Shown in pieces: positions 1 through 10,925 of a stretch of DNA of 64,000 bases. The stretch is from contig NC_065570.1 in assembly GCF_937616625.2 (NCBI RefSeq), positions 40,989,665 to 41,053,664 on the forward strand, given 5' to 3'. Source of the stretch: Mercurialis annua (lineage: Eukaryota > Streptophyta > Magnoliopsida > Malpighiales > Euphorbiaceae). The position numbers were made by a program, and so were the translations under genes. Position 1 is the first letter of the stretch. Each line of letters begins with the position of its first letter. The notes under the pieces are model-generated. The model searched no databases. It was not told the origin of the DNA and saw only the letters and a program-made list of their open reading frames with translations.

Positions 1-299
1 CGTTAGTCGTTTTCGATTCCGATTCTCATTTCTAATTCCGTTTCTTCAGTAATCCGCATGTATTCGAGATAATAATTGTTAATTCAAGTTCAATTTTATA
101 TAATATGAATTGTATTTGGATAAATAACGTTAATCGTATCGAATCGATAGAATTCGTATCGATTTAACGTTTTAATTATGGATTTGATTTGGACTGAAGT
201 GTTTGCTAGTTTTTAGTATTGGAATTAATTATTGATTGTTTAAAACGAGAATTGATGTGAAAATTATTGAATTATAAACTGTTTTTGTCTATATTGTGG
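1..299. other. AT-rich DNA, no gene seen
   Basis: No coding frame, repeat boundary or RNA gene was recognised. It may be the body of the CACTA-like element whose end lies near base 470. Confidence 0.4.
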
Positions 300-470
300 T
301 TAGCAATAGATTTTGAGGTCTGTTGCTACTAGATAACAGCAAATTACCGACACAAAAACCCTGATCTAGCAACGAATTTCAAACTTTCAACGATGGAAAA
401 CTGATTAGCAACGGATTTCAGCCTCTTAGTGACAGAAATATTTGTTGCTAAAAGGCTGTTTTTAGTAGTG
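300..470 (-). mobile_element. CACTA-like transposon terminus
   Basis: Read on the minus strand the segment begins CACTACTAAAAACAG at base 470. It continues with repeated short motifs of the type TTGCTA/TAGCAAC, as in the subterminal repeats of plant CACTA (En/Spm) elements. The element would extend leftwards, perhaps beyond the window. No matching second terminus was found, and a 3-bp target duplication (next bases cac) cannot be tested. Confidence 0.42.
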
Positions 471-1600
471 CACAGAGTCGGAATGGGCATACTTAGTCTC
501 GTTTCGATTGGAGCGGAGCGGTGTTTATCATTGTATAAGTGGTTGTCGCTGCTCTTGTAGTAGGGGTGCCAGAGTGTTCCAACATCTGTGCTGAGCACAC
601 CGGGAACTAGGTTGTTGTGTGCGTGTCTGACTTCGAAACACAATTTCCGGAGTTTCAAAAATGTGATTTAAAGTGTGTTAAAAACATGTTGAAAATGGTT
701 TGAGAAACATGTTTTGAAATTGGTTAAAATTTTAAGAATTTATTTTAAAATTTTGAAATTATGAAAATAAGTTTTCTTAAATACTTATTGGCCAATGTAA
801 AAGTCAAGGGGTATAAAACGGGTTATGGTTTATAATAAACCTTTAATATAAGAAAAAGATATAATTATAGAATAAAAGGATTAAGTTAGTCGTATCCGAC
901 ATTAATGTTTAGATATGACGAGTTTGAGAATGTCATAGAGTAGTGATTATACCTTATTACTTCTCAATATTTATAAAACCAAATATTTTTAAATACTTCA
1001 ACTATATGAATTGAAATGCTATATATGTATGTTTGTAAAGTATATATGTTTTGATAGTACGCAATTCTTTAAATATGTTTTGTTTCGATATGTGCTTTTA
1101 ACATGTTATGTTTGATATAACGTAAATATGTTATAAACAATTCATATACTTAAAGTATCTGAGAAGGACAAATCCAATACAATATGTAAACGAATAAAAA
1201 AATATATAAACAAATATGTATAGTGCATGACCAAATGTACTATTAATCAATGTGAATATTATGTCGGTTGATGTTATATATATATATAGATACCGTAAGT
1301 GACGATTCTAGGATCTGGGGTACTTGATCATCTTGAAAAGAGGATTAAGTAAGAAAATAAAATATATAAATGACATAAAATGAAAATAAGCTTACGTGGT
1401 AACATCGGGCGGTATAACCGACCACTTAATTGCAGAAATATAAAATGCGAAAATATATATATATTACAATATGAACAAGGAAAGGAGGAGAAGAAGATAT
1501 AGAGGGAGAGTTAAGAAGTAGAAATTTTATAATCTTGAGAAAATTTGGTGTGTCATCCTTTGGAGAAGAGGGTTTATTTTATAGAGAAATTGGAGTCCAT
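471..1600. other. intergenic, nothing recognised
   Basis: AT-rich sequence with no supported coding frame. The longest reading frames here have no recognisable protein features. Confidence 0.5.
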
Positions 1601-1740
1601 ACTGTAGCATGAATAGTACTTTATCTGCCACGAGATTCCTGTAGATGAATAGAACTCTGTCTGCCACACTACTGTAGCATGAATAGTACTTTGTCGGCTA
1701 CGAGATTCTTGTAGATGAATAATACTATGTCTACCACATT
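1601..1740. repeat. 70-bp tandem repeat, two copies
   Basis: Units start at 1601 and 1671, both with actgtagcatgaatagtact. Inside each unit a 35-bp half-repeat is visible (gtagcatgaatagtact versus gtagatgaatagaactct), and a more decayed half-unit follows to about 1785. Confidence 0.75.
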
Positions 1741-1833
1741 ATTGATGATTTAAATCATACCGCGAATAATACTCCGTCTATCAAGAAAGAGCTGTCGGAA
1801 ATATTGTTATGGAATAATACATCTTTTTTTTCA

Positions 1834-1973
1834 CCTTAATTTTTGTATGGACTGTCCAAATGGGTTTTCGGCTCTTCAGGTTTTAATTTATTTTTATATT
1901 ATACCTTAGTTTTTGCATGGGCTGCCCAAAAACAGGTTTTCAGTCCATCAGGTGTTTTATTTAAACATACATA
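1834..1973. repeat. diverged 70-bp direct repeat
   Basis: The words ccttaatttttgtatgg (1834) and ccttagtttttgcatgg (1904), each followed by a gggttttc/aggttttc and tcagg block, show two diverged copies 70 bp apart. Possibly decayed non-coding DNA of the pararetroviral fragment that follows. Confidence 0.55.
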
Positions 1974-2115
1974 TGACTTTATAAGCCTTTATTTTTTACA
2001 GGATTTTATAATACAGACGGGAAGATCCCAAATAGTCGTCTTCGTTATCTTCTGCTAGGTTGAACGTTGGTTTTGAAGATGCTGCAGAATTTGATGAAGA
2101 TGATGATGCTTTGGA

Positions 2116-3720
2116 TTATCCCTTAATTGTTAGAAGACGTTTCTTCATAATTGTGAAGTATTGTTCTTCCGTTTTTGCTGATGCCAAAAGAGCGCTTGCT
2201 CTAGATTTTTGAGCTAAAAATTGTGTATGCTCTGGATTTGAAACGGGAAATTGGCTTCTTTTAACCATTTCTCCATTTCCGGTTTTAGGAGTTTTTGTGG
2301 AACCTTGAAAGAACACCACCACTTGACTTTAAATCTTCTTTGGAAAATAAGATTTTTCAATTCATTACCCACGTCTAAGCACCATTGAGTTACCCATGGG
2401 ACGAAGAATTTTGCAGAAAAAAAGACACTATGGAGCAAGTTTTTTCTCCACATTAAAAGATTTAAAGTGAGTTTTCCAAAGTTGAAAAGGTTCCTGGGCC
2501 TCGGGTATTAAGATATCGGTAACTGAACCATAATATGTCCACCATTGTGATAACCATGAGGAAAATAAGGCTGGGTTAATATTGTCATTAAAATAAAATA
2601 ACCATGTGTGAGTATTTTTATTTTTTTGGATCAAGAAAACATTGAACCAGACTTATTGGTAATCCAGTAGGAAAAAGTTTTACAGTGGTTTAGGGAGGTT
2701 TTAAAGTTTGTTGGAGACGATTTTGGCTTAGCAAGTTCTTGTCCCAATCAGAAGGATTTAGGATTTTTAAAATTTTATAGGTAGAGTATGAAGGCTATGA
2801 TTGATTTCCGGTGTAGTAGAAGTGTTTAAACTCTACTGATTCAGTTATTTCAAGAATACTCTAGTAATTATATTCTCTTGTTTTGGATAAATCTCAAGGT
2901 TTGTAAAACCAATTTTTTCCAAACATTTTTTGTAATATCAAATATGGGTTTTTATCAAAATATCCATTTTCGATAGTAATATTTTGAAAACTCTGTTTTT
3001 CAATGAAACCTGTTTTCTGTTTTGGTTGAGCCAAAATATTTTAAGAACTGTTTTAAGCCTAAATATTTTGAGAAAGGTTTTTAGAGAATGAAGATTCCCC
3101 TTTCTCTATATTTACAATGATTATAGGAGTTTTACCTGAGATAGTTATAGATTAGGAAGCTATAGAGCTTTGCCAAGCCTCGAGAGATTCTAGAATTTCT
3201 AATTGTTTCCCAGATTTCTCTATATTTTGCGTAGAGCTATGAAGGGCCCTTACCAGTTCTGGGTGTCTTGAAATGGATGATATCCATTCCTGTACCTGCA
3301 AAGTTTTGTCCTCGGACTGAGTTATATTTGTGGCTTTTGCAATGTCAACATAAGGTAATGTGGGTTTTGCTCCTGAAAGGGTTATTTCAGAAGGAGCATC
3401 TTCAGGTTTTTTCTCAGAAGGCTGAACCTTCTCTTTTCCTTTCTTTTTTTGGCATGGATCCTTCTATGTGTTCTGCAAAAATTCTCTTGTTAGAAAATCA
3501 AAAATGCTTAAAATAGCTTGCCATCTAGCAAAGATTTGTTTAGACGCAATATTTTGAACATCTTTTTGGAAATCTCCTTTGCAGATTTACAATCGACTCT
3601 CAGTAAAAAAAAATGATTTAATAAATAAGATTGAAGTTTCGTTACGCATAAGACAATAGACAAAATTTCATTTTTAATTGTGGAATAATTCTTCTGGTAG
3701 ACTACCAGCATTGTCTGCCT
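2116..3720 (-). pseudogene. endogenous pararetrovirus (Caulimoviridae-like) fragment
   Basis: Minus-strand frames carry a caulimovirid RNase H segment at 3508-3711 (YSTIKNEILSIV, then LLRVDCKSAK). Past residue CKSAK the family-like reading moves to another frame and ends near 3475 with FLTREFLQ, so there is a one-frame break; an interior part also seems to be missing. An open stretch without Met follows to about 3150. Farther on, fragments rich in Trp (SQWWTYYG at 2428-2634; FVPWVTQWCLD at 2214-2453) look like the downstream pararetroviral protein, in shifting frames with stops. Upstream RT, protease, coat and movement regions are absent: the fragment abuts a LINE piece at about 3720. It is a dead genomic relic. 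The virus genus is uncertain and the Trp-rich part is only tentatively linked. Confidence 0.6.
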
Positions 3721-3721
3721 G

Positions 3722-4365
3722 ATACATCCACCTGAAATCGAACACGATTATACTTTCCCAGACAGTTCCTTGTAGTGCCATGGTTTATCTCTTCCACCAC
3801 ACTAATCTGCTTTCCAAGGGATATTCCTGCCTCTTTATTCAAACACATCTGTGATAGATGGTGTATATGTATCTAGAAGGGGACCATATTAAATTTTACA
3901 TCTGTATACCAGTAGCGACTTTTAGGACAAGCAAATGTTCGTGGTACTTCCATGGTCCTCCAACCATAATTCTTTTCCAAGCAGCTTCTGAGCCAAAATG
4001 AAAAATAAAAAGATTGATTCCCACCATTTCAATAACCAGCGGGTGCTTCGTCTTCCATGCAAATTTCATTATTGATATGAAGCCCTCTCTATTCACACGT
4101 TTTGTTATCAGAACTTTCCCAAAAAGGGACATATCGATTTTTGTTTCTTCCACTTCTATGGCTTCTACTCCTAAATTACATACCACTACATCTTCCTCCT
4201 TTGATAGTGATAATGATTGGCATAGTGACAGCAAATCCATGATTAGAAAAACGACTTCCAAGAAACTTGGAAAAAACTATTCTGTTGAACAGAATAATGG
4301 AATTGTTATTTGAAAATAGACGAATTGGATTACAACAATTATTGTCTAGAACAAAAAAATCAAGC
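3722..4365 (-). pseudogene. LINE ORF1 5' fragment (DUF4283)
   Basis: The ORF ending at 3896 has ATG codons at 4261 and 4240. It reads as the N-terminal DUF4283 domain of plant L1 ORF1 proteins: MDLLSLCQSLSLSKEED, then FGKVLITKRVNREGF, then FHFGSEAAWKRIMVGGPW. After its stop at 3896 the family-like reading continues in another frame to about 3722 (LNKEAGISLGKQISVVEE, then NCLGKY), so the copy is frameshifted. The zinc knuckle and all of ORF2 are missing because the fragment ends against the pararetroviral segment. It lies head to head with the LINE that begins at 4366; its own 5' end was not fixed exactly. Confidence 0.75.
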
Positions 4366-4633
4366 ATAATTAGGTAATAAAAAAGTTTTTGCTTGCAGAA
4401 TAGTTTGCTCTGAAAAATGGGGGAAAGTCATATGAAGTTCACAAGTGAAAGTAGGGATATCCTATCTCTTTGCCAATCTCTTTCTCTATCTGATGAGAGG
4501 ATGTGGTATGCTACGATTTGGGGGAAGAAGCAAGAGATGTGGAGAACAGAAAGTGGCCTTGTCCTTGGTTGGCAAGATTATGGCGACTAAGAGAGTTAAC
4601 ATATAAGAGGTTATCTCAACAGTCAACTTTATC

Positions 4634-5353
4634 TTGAGAACCAAGGAGCAATTAGTGGTGGAGTCAGTGGGAGAAAATAAGTTCATCTTTCACTTTGGAT
4701 CCCAAAAAGACAAAAATAGAGTTATGGCCGGAGGTCCGTGGAGCAACAAGGAGTATCTTATCGCGCTGGAAAACTCCACGGGGTCAGGTGATTATAAGGA
4801 AATGAAGTTTGAGTTTGCATCCTTTTGGATCCAGATCCACAATTTGCCTTTGGTTTGCCTGAATAAAGAAGCAAGGAGGTCCCTGGGTGCTCAGATTGGT
4901 ATGGTGGAAGAAGTGGATCCAGGTGCCTCAGAGGACTGTCTCGGAAAATATATCCGGGTGTGGGTGAAGGTAAACATCTCTAAGCCCCTTAAGAGAGCGT
5001 TGAAAATTCGGGTTGATAGCAAGGGGACAATGGCGATGGCAATACTCCGGTACGAAAGATTACCGGACTTATGCTTCAAGTGTGGTGTAATAGGGCATCC
5101 TCTTCTCGAATGCAGTTGGAGGAAAGGAGTTGAGGAGGAGGAATACAGATATAATGAAGCAATAAGAGTAGGTCCCATCCAATGGAATAATGGAAGGAGT
5201 AAACGCTCGAGAAATGCCGGTGGAAATGAGAGTAACGCCGGAGAAGGAAGCCGGAAGGGGGAAGAGACACATTGGGGGAACAATAAAGGTAGTTCAAAAT
5301 TTAAAAAACAGAACACAGCTAGTGAGAGTGACAGGATAAGGGGGGAGGTTTAG
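4634..5353 (+). pseudogene. LINE ORF1 (DUF4283 + CCHC zinc knuckle)
   Basis: The open frame gives 239 residues of a nucleic-acid-binding ORF1 protein. The rest of the DUF4283 core is at residues 1-75 (FIFHFGSQKDKNRVMAGGPW), followed by FWIQIHNLPLVCLNKEA and a CCHC knuckle CFKCGVIGHPLLEC at about residues 146-159, then a basic Arg/Asn/Gly-rich tail. The true start lies upstream near 4432-4450, where DILSLCQSLSLSDER can be read. Frameshifts and stops at about 4490-4640 separate it from this frame. The expected ORF1 C terminus is missing: the tail runs straight into endonuclease sequence at about 5335. Confidence 0.85.
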
Positions 5354-6259
5354 CCCTGTTTTGGAAAGGAGAGGGTATGGTGTCGGTGTTAAGCTCCTCT
5401 AGCTATTACATCGACTGTATGGTTAACAGTGAGGATCAGTGGAGATGGAGATTCACTGGGTTCTATGGGAATCCTATCCAATCCCAAAGAACCCATTCTT
5501 GGACTCTCCTTTCCCGATTGAGCAAATTGTTCAAGGGGCCTTGGTTGTGTGGAGGTGACTTCAACGAGATCTTGGAGGATGCAGAAAAACAGGGGGGAGC
5601 AAAGAAACCAGATTATCTGATAAGAAATTTTAAAGAACCCCTGGATGAGAGCACTCTGTTTGATGCATGTAATAAAGACTGTGGCTTCACTTGGTGGGGC
5701 AAGAGAGGAAAGGGTTTAATCCTTGAAAGATTGGACCGTTTTTTCATAAACCTGGATTGGAGGACTATGTTCCCCAATGGTACAATTGAGCACCCTGAAT
5801 TTTTGGGGCTCCGATCATAAGCCCATCGTCATCAGTGATGGAAGAAGAAAGATGGAGGATAAGAGAGGGGGAAGGAGGAGCAGGTTTCATTTTGAGGAAG
5901 TTTGGGCTACTTCGGAGGAATTTGCAGAAGTGGTTAACCCAAGCTGGGACAAAAGTGGTGCGGTGAATACTGTGAATGCAATCCCAAAAAAGCTTCAGAA
6001 TTGTGCAAAGGATTTTCAGAGTTGGGGCAGACAGAACATAGGAAACTTGAAGAAGCAAATCGCTAGGAAAAAAGAAGAGTTGCTGATTTTGATAAACGGT
6101 GTGAATAGAAACTTTGCCTTGAATCAGATTAGAGTTGCAGAAGAGAAGCTGGAGAGTCTCATGAGACAGGAAGAAATCCTGTGGAAGAAAAGATCCAGAG
6201 CAGACTGGTTAGCTCATGGGGATAAGAACACGAGGTTCTTTCACAGGAAAGCATCCTAG
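5331..6259 (+). pseudogene. LINE ORF2 part 1: AP endonuclease (truncated)
   Basis: The first readable residues in this frame are GGGLALFWK, which normally lie about 100 residues inside the endonuclease, so its N-terminal catalytic part is deleted. Retained motifs are GGDFNEILE (about 5560), LERLDRFFIN (about 5730) and, after a frame change near 5800, FWGSDHKPIVI (about 5800-5830). The linker to the RT follows (WLAHGDKNTRFFHRKAS) and stops at a TAG at 6257-6259. In L1 elements this domain nicks the target DNA; here it cannot be functional. Confidence 0.85.
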
Positions 6260-6293
6260 TGCAGAGCTAGAAATAAGATTGCTGGGCTAAAAG

Positions 6294-7790
6294 ATGGATG
6301 TGTGGAAAGAGGAACCGGGAAAGGTGGAAGGGGTGATACAGGGATATTTCTCTTCCCTTTTTGAGTCTACCAAGTTAGATCAAATGGACATCGAAGCTGT
6401 TACTAATCATGTTAGAAAGGCAGTGACAGATGAGATGAACGCAAGGCTGGACCAGGAATTCACCTCAGCTGACATTGTGCAAGGATTGAAGGACATGGAT
6501 CCCACAAAGGCTCCAGGCAAGGATGGCTTTCCCTCCTTATTCTATCAACGGTATTGGCATATTATTGGTAAGGAAATCACAAACATTTGGATTGATGTCC
6601 TAAATAATGATAGAACTTTAGGTTGTATCAATGAAACAGTGATTGCCCTTATCCCTAAGGTGAAAAAAGTGGACAAGATGGCTGACTTTAGGCCAATTAG
6701 TCTATGTAATGTTATTTACAAAATAGTGTCTAAAGTCTTTGCCAATAGACTTAGGTGAGTTCTTGACCAAATCATTGACATAACACAAAGTGCCTTCATA
6801 CCAGGTAGAAACATAGTTGATAATGCCCTTATTGGCTTTGAGTGCATACATGTAATTAAAAATTCTACTAGGAAGCACAATGGTCCTATGGCACTTAAAC
6901 TTGACATGTCCAAGGCCTATGATCGTGTGGAGTGGGTGTTTGTTGAGGCTATGATGCTGAAACTTGGCTTCAGTAGAAAGTGGACCTCTAAAGTGTTGAA
7001 TTGTATCACCTCTGTGTCCTTTTCTTTCTTACTGAATGGGTTAGTGAAGGGTAGAGTAGTGCCTAAGAGGGGTTTAAGGCAGGGAGATCCCTTATCCCCA
7101 TACTTTTTCCTTATATGTGGCCAAGGGCTCTCTAGCTTGATAAACAGTGCTGTGGAGGAGAGCAAAATTCAGGGAGTCAATTTTGGTGCAGAATGTAGTA
7201 TATCCCACTTGTTTTTTTACTGATGACAACTTACTTTTTTCTAAAGCCAATTCAGCAGAGAGTCATACTATCAAAACAATCCTTCAAGTCTATGGAAAAG
7301 GCTCGGGCCAGGTTATTAATATGGAGAAGTCTGCATTATCCTTTGGGAAAGGCATCAATCAAGAGGACAGGATGGACATACAACAGATCCTTCAAATCCT
7401 AGTGGTGCAATGTCATGAAAAGTACTTGGGGCTTCCCTCAATAATAGAGAGAAGGAAGGGAGACAGTCTCAAAGCCATAAAGGATAGGATATGGCAAAAG
7501 CTCCAATCATGGAAGTCTAGTCTTTTCTCTGCAGGGGGTAAGGAAGTGCTTCTAAAAGCAGTCATTCAAGCAATACCCACCTATTACATGAACTGCTTCA
7601 AAATCCCAAAAGCTCTCCTCTCTGCAATTGAGAAACTGTGCAAGATGGACATACACTGGGCATCATGGCAAAGTTTATGTAAACCAAAGTGCCAAGGTGG
7701 GATGGGATTCAGGAATTTGGAAAACTTCAATAGAAGTCTGCTAGCTAAGCACGGATACTACAAGGACAATTCATATTTGGAAGCAAAAGC
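6294..7790 (+). pseudogene. LINE ORF2 part 2: reverse transcriptase
   Basis: RVT_1 motifs occur in order: DPTKAPGKDGFPSLFYQ (about 6500), FRPISLCNVIYKIVSKVFANRL (6690-6755), a TGA stop at 6756-6758, SAFIPGRNIVDNALI, LKLDMSKAYDRVEW (6897), and GLRQGDPLSPYFFLI (about 7070). The catalytic box reads FFTDDNLLF in the next frame, after a slip in the T-run near 7208-7215; plant L1 elements usually have FADD here. The thumb region continues with YLGLPSIIERRKGD and SLFSAGGKEVLLKAV. The segment before HWASWQSLCKPK lacks about ten residues, and the next block is shortened before the hAT insertion. Confidence 0.9.
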
Positions 7791-7852
7791 CCTAGATCGG
7801 GATCTTATACATGGAGAAGCATTCTATGGGATCGAGAGGTGGTCATTGCAGG

Positions 7853-8370
7853 TAGGGGTGAGCAACGGTCGGTTCGGTCATCGAACCGTCCAAAAATTCA
7901 AAACCGTTCGGTTTTTTAAAAATTTCGGTCACCGAATCGTATTAACCAAATTATATCAAAACCGTATTAACCAAACTCAAATATTTCGGTTCGGTTCGGT
8001 CGAAAACCGTAATATTTTTTGTATGTTTTTTAGAAAGAAAAAAACAATTTTAAAAAAATGGAGAAATTTAACCTAGAGAGTACATGTGCTTTCAATTAAA
8101 TCTATATTTATCGTTTTTTATTTTAAAACTATAAAAATAAACAAGTTTAATATATAATTGTGTGTATATGAAAGTTTCAACAACGTAGTTTTTAAATACG
8201 GTCGGTTCGGTTATTACAGTTATTTTTTTATAAAAACCGTAAACCTAACCGAATAGTCAAAATTTTAAAAATTCAGACCGTAACCGAACCATATTTTCAA
8301 ATTATATTTCGGTTTGATTAATTCGGTTTGGTTCGGTTATTCGGTTTTAACCGTTTAATGCTCACCCCTA
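7853..8370. mobile_element. hAT-type MITE inside the LINE
   Basis: The 518-bp element has 12-bp terminal inverted repeats, TAGGGGTGAGCA at the left and TGCTCACCCCTA at the right. It is flanked by a perfect 8-bp target duplication attgcagg (7845-7852 and 8371-8378). Eight-bp duplications and TAGGGGTGAGCA-like ends are typical of hAT elements. The interior has many CGGTTCGGT/ACCGAACC words near both ends (possible subterminal transposase sites) and no transposase. A plus-strand frame running through it to 8076 is chance read-through from the LINE. Confidence 0.93.
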
Positions 8371-8378
8371 ATTGCAGG

Positions 8379-9589
8379 CATGAGATGGAGAATTGGGGAT
8401 GGAAAAAAGGTCAAGGTCTATTTGGATCCATGGATTCCAAGAGAAAAAACTTTTAGAATTATGAATCCTCCTAGGCTGGAGTTAAATACTACAGTTGATG
8501 CTCTCCTTGATGGAAGAGGATAGTGGATGAGGGACCTTTTGGTGGAATACTTTGATCAAGAAGATAGGGAGAGCATTCTCCAAATTCCTCTACCTAAATC
8601 TGCTCAGGTGGACAGTCTTAGATGACACTATGACAATAAAGGGGGCTTCACAACGAGAAATGGATATTCTGTGGCCAGGGACTTGGAAGGTAATGTCTCC
8701 TCCTTATGACTCTATGGGGATAGTGAGGTGGTGGAAGTTCATATGGGGTCTAAAGATCCCTTCAAAAATCAAAATCTTTTTATGGAGGTGTTATCACGAT
8801 TGGATCCATGTTAAATCAAATCTGATTAAACGAGGGATGCAGGTGGATACTCGATGCCCTACATGTTTTGATAATCATGAATGGTTCTGCAAGTGTGCTA
8901 AGAAAGTCTGGAGTTATTGGAGCTTCCCAGGAAAGACAAAGCCAAGACCCAACTGGACTGTAAAGGATTTCCTGTTCAACGACTACAGTTAACTCCAGAA
9001 AGCAGAGTTCATGGTCTTTGGAGTCATTCTGTGGTCCATCTGGAATAAGAGGAATAATCAGCTGTTTGGAGCAACGAGGAAGCAGACAAGTGATATGGTC
9101 TTATGGGCTCAGGATTATGTTGCTGAATATCAGAGAGCTCTAAATTTGACGCAGGTGAAGACCTCGAGTCAACAGCATAATGGGGGAAGCCAAGCGAGTG
9201 AGGACCAGAGATGGGTGCCTCTAAGGAAAAACAGCTACTGTGTTTGTGTAGATGAAGGGTTTGATGCTCGAAGGAAGATTTGCAGCATTGGTGTGGCTAT
9301 AAGAGACTGGAATGGTAACCTGAAAGCTGCAGGATACTGCAAATATAAAGGGATCACAGATGTATGATCGGGAGAGGCAATGGCCATTCGTGATGGTGTT
9401 GTTCTGGCTTTGGGAGAAAATCTAACTCCTTTTGCTGTCAAATCTGATGCAAAAGTTGTAGTGGAAATCTTCAACAGCGACGTGCTGCCAAGTAATGACA
9501 TTGGAATGATGGCTCAAGATTGCATAAATATGGATGGGGGCGCCAATGTAATGCTTACTCTTTTGTTTGTAGGAACAAAAACAAGTTAG
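8379..9589 (+). pseudogene. LINE ORF2 part 3: zf-RVT region and RNase H
   Basis: After the MITE the LINE protein resumes with GMRWRIGDGKKVKVYLDPWIP and an in-frame stop near 8523. At 8700-8890 a zf-RVT segment follows (WWKFIWGLKIPSKIKIFLWR, then RCPTCFDNHEW). From 9011 an RVT_3-type RNase H domain is readable: the acidic positions lie in YCVCVDEGFD, GEAMAIRDGV and VKSDAKVVV. A TGA after KGITDV (about 9366) splits it. This domain would degrade RNA in the RNA-DNA hybrid; here it is non-functional. Confidence 0.85.
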
Positions 9590-9746
9590 CACACAACATT
9601 GCTAAGTTAGCCTTCATTAATTTTGACAACTAAGAGATCGGGATGGGGAATGTCCCATCAGATGTAATCCAATTTGTATTGGCTGATTTACCAGCTCTTT
9701 AATCTATGGCAATTATATTTCTAAAAAAAAACAAAAAAAATCAAGC

Positions 9747-10232
9747 TCACTTTTCCAAACATTAAGATTTCTGTTGAAAATTTTAATTAAAAGAAAAATA
9801 AATTAACACTTAGCTAGGTTTAGTTTCGTAATATCTATTACAAATTAAACAGATGAAGTGCAAACCGTATTTCTTTGGTTAATAAGATTCAAAAGGTTTC
9901 CATTGATCGAGCGAGTTCCTGCTCTGTTCGTTGCTTCACTTTGCGTACTATATTGGGCTTAAACAATTAAACAACTATGTTTCTGATATTTGTTTTTGAA
10001 AGTTTAAATTTACTATTTTTTAATAATTTAAATTTCTAGTCTATTAAACTTGAGACAGTACAATTAACTTTATTTCTACTTGGTCTTTTTAAATATTTTC
10101 AGAAAAATATTAAATACAAAGCGTAATTTGCAAAAGAGAATACAAGATACACACCACTTAACTGATTTAAAATGAAAAAATTTAATTTTTTTTATTAAAA
10201 CTGTTACTTATTCTTATATATATTTTAAGCTA
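9747..10232. other. flanking AT-rich DNA, no feature
   Basis: Sequence between the LINE target duplication and the copia target duplication. No gene or repeat recognised. Confidence 0.5.
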
Positions 10233-10237
10233 AATTT

Positions 10238-10795
10238 TGTTGGGTTTTCTAGGTTTATAACGCAGTGAAATTTCAAAAATTTATCTAATACCCAAACCAA
10301 GATCCATGTAATTCGAATAAATAGATTAACTACAGAATTAATACTTACTTTTTTTTTGAAAGCGAATTAATACTTACTTGTATGTCGAATTCAACAACAA
10401 TGTAGGAAGGAAGGAGGTGGTTCACTTTGGTGATACCTGGCCTCGGATCAGAAACGCCTCCAAAAGAATGCGTCCTCTACGAGTATCCACACGAACAGAC
10501 CTTAGCCAAAACTAGTGCTTGTGTGCTAGCACTATTGCTTCACAAGCAATTTCGAATTTTAGTGATTTAGTGAATAATGGATTTCTTAATTCTCAAACCA
10601 ATTGCTTAATGTGTATTTATAGTGATATAACAACACTAGGGTTTGAGACAAATTCGAATTTCAATCTCATTGCAATTTTATAAGTTTATGTTTATCAAAA
10701 ACTCCTTTTTGATAATCATCCATATATATTAATTACTATATTTATTATCTTCTAAAAATAATAAATTAAGGAAAACACTTATCCTTAAATTTCGA

Positions 10796-10849
<54 letters not shown>

Positions 10850-10851
10850 CG

Positions 10852-10925
<74 letters not shown>

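Larger units (their letters stand above)
4366..9730 (+). mobile_element. L1-type LINE retrotransposon, degenerate
   Basis: Domain order on the plus strand is DUF4283, CCHC knuckle, AP endonuclease, reverse transcriptase, zf-RVT region, RNase H, then an A-rich tail at 9721-9740. The element is flanked by acaaaaaaatcaagc at 4351-4365 and acaaaaaaaatcaagc at 9731-9746, a 15/16-bp target duplication differing by one A. It is therefore a near full-length insertion that has since lost internal segments and gained a hAT MITE. Frames are broken at several places, so it cannot move on its own. Confidence 0.9.

Noticed and set aside
344..658. 104-residue minus-strand frame
   Set aside because: Overlaps the CACTA-like terminus and shows no domain or codon pattern that supports a gene.
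7147..8076. Long plus-strand frame as one protein
   Set aside because: It runs from LINE RT into the hAT MITE at 7853; the last 75 residues are chance translation of the MITE.
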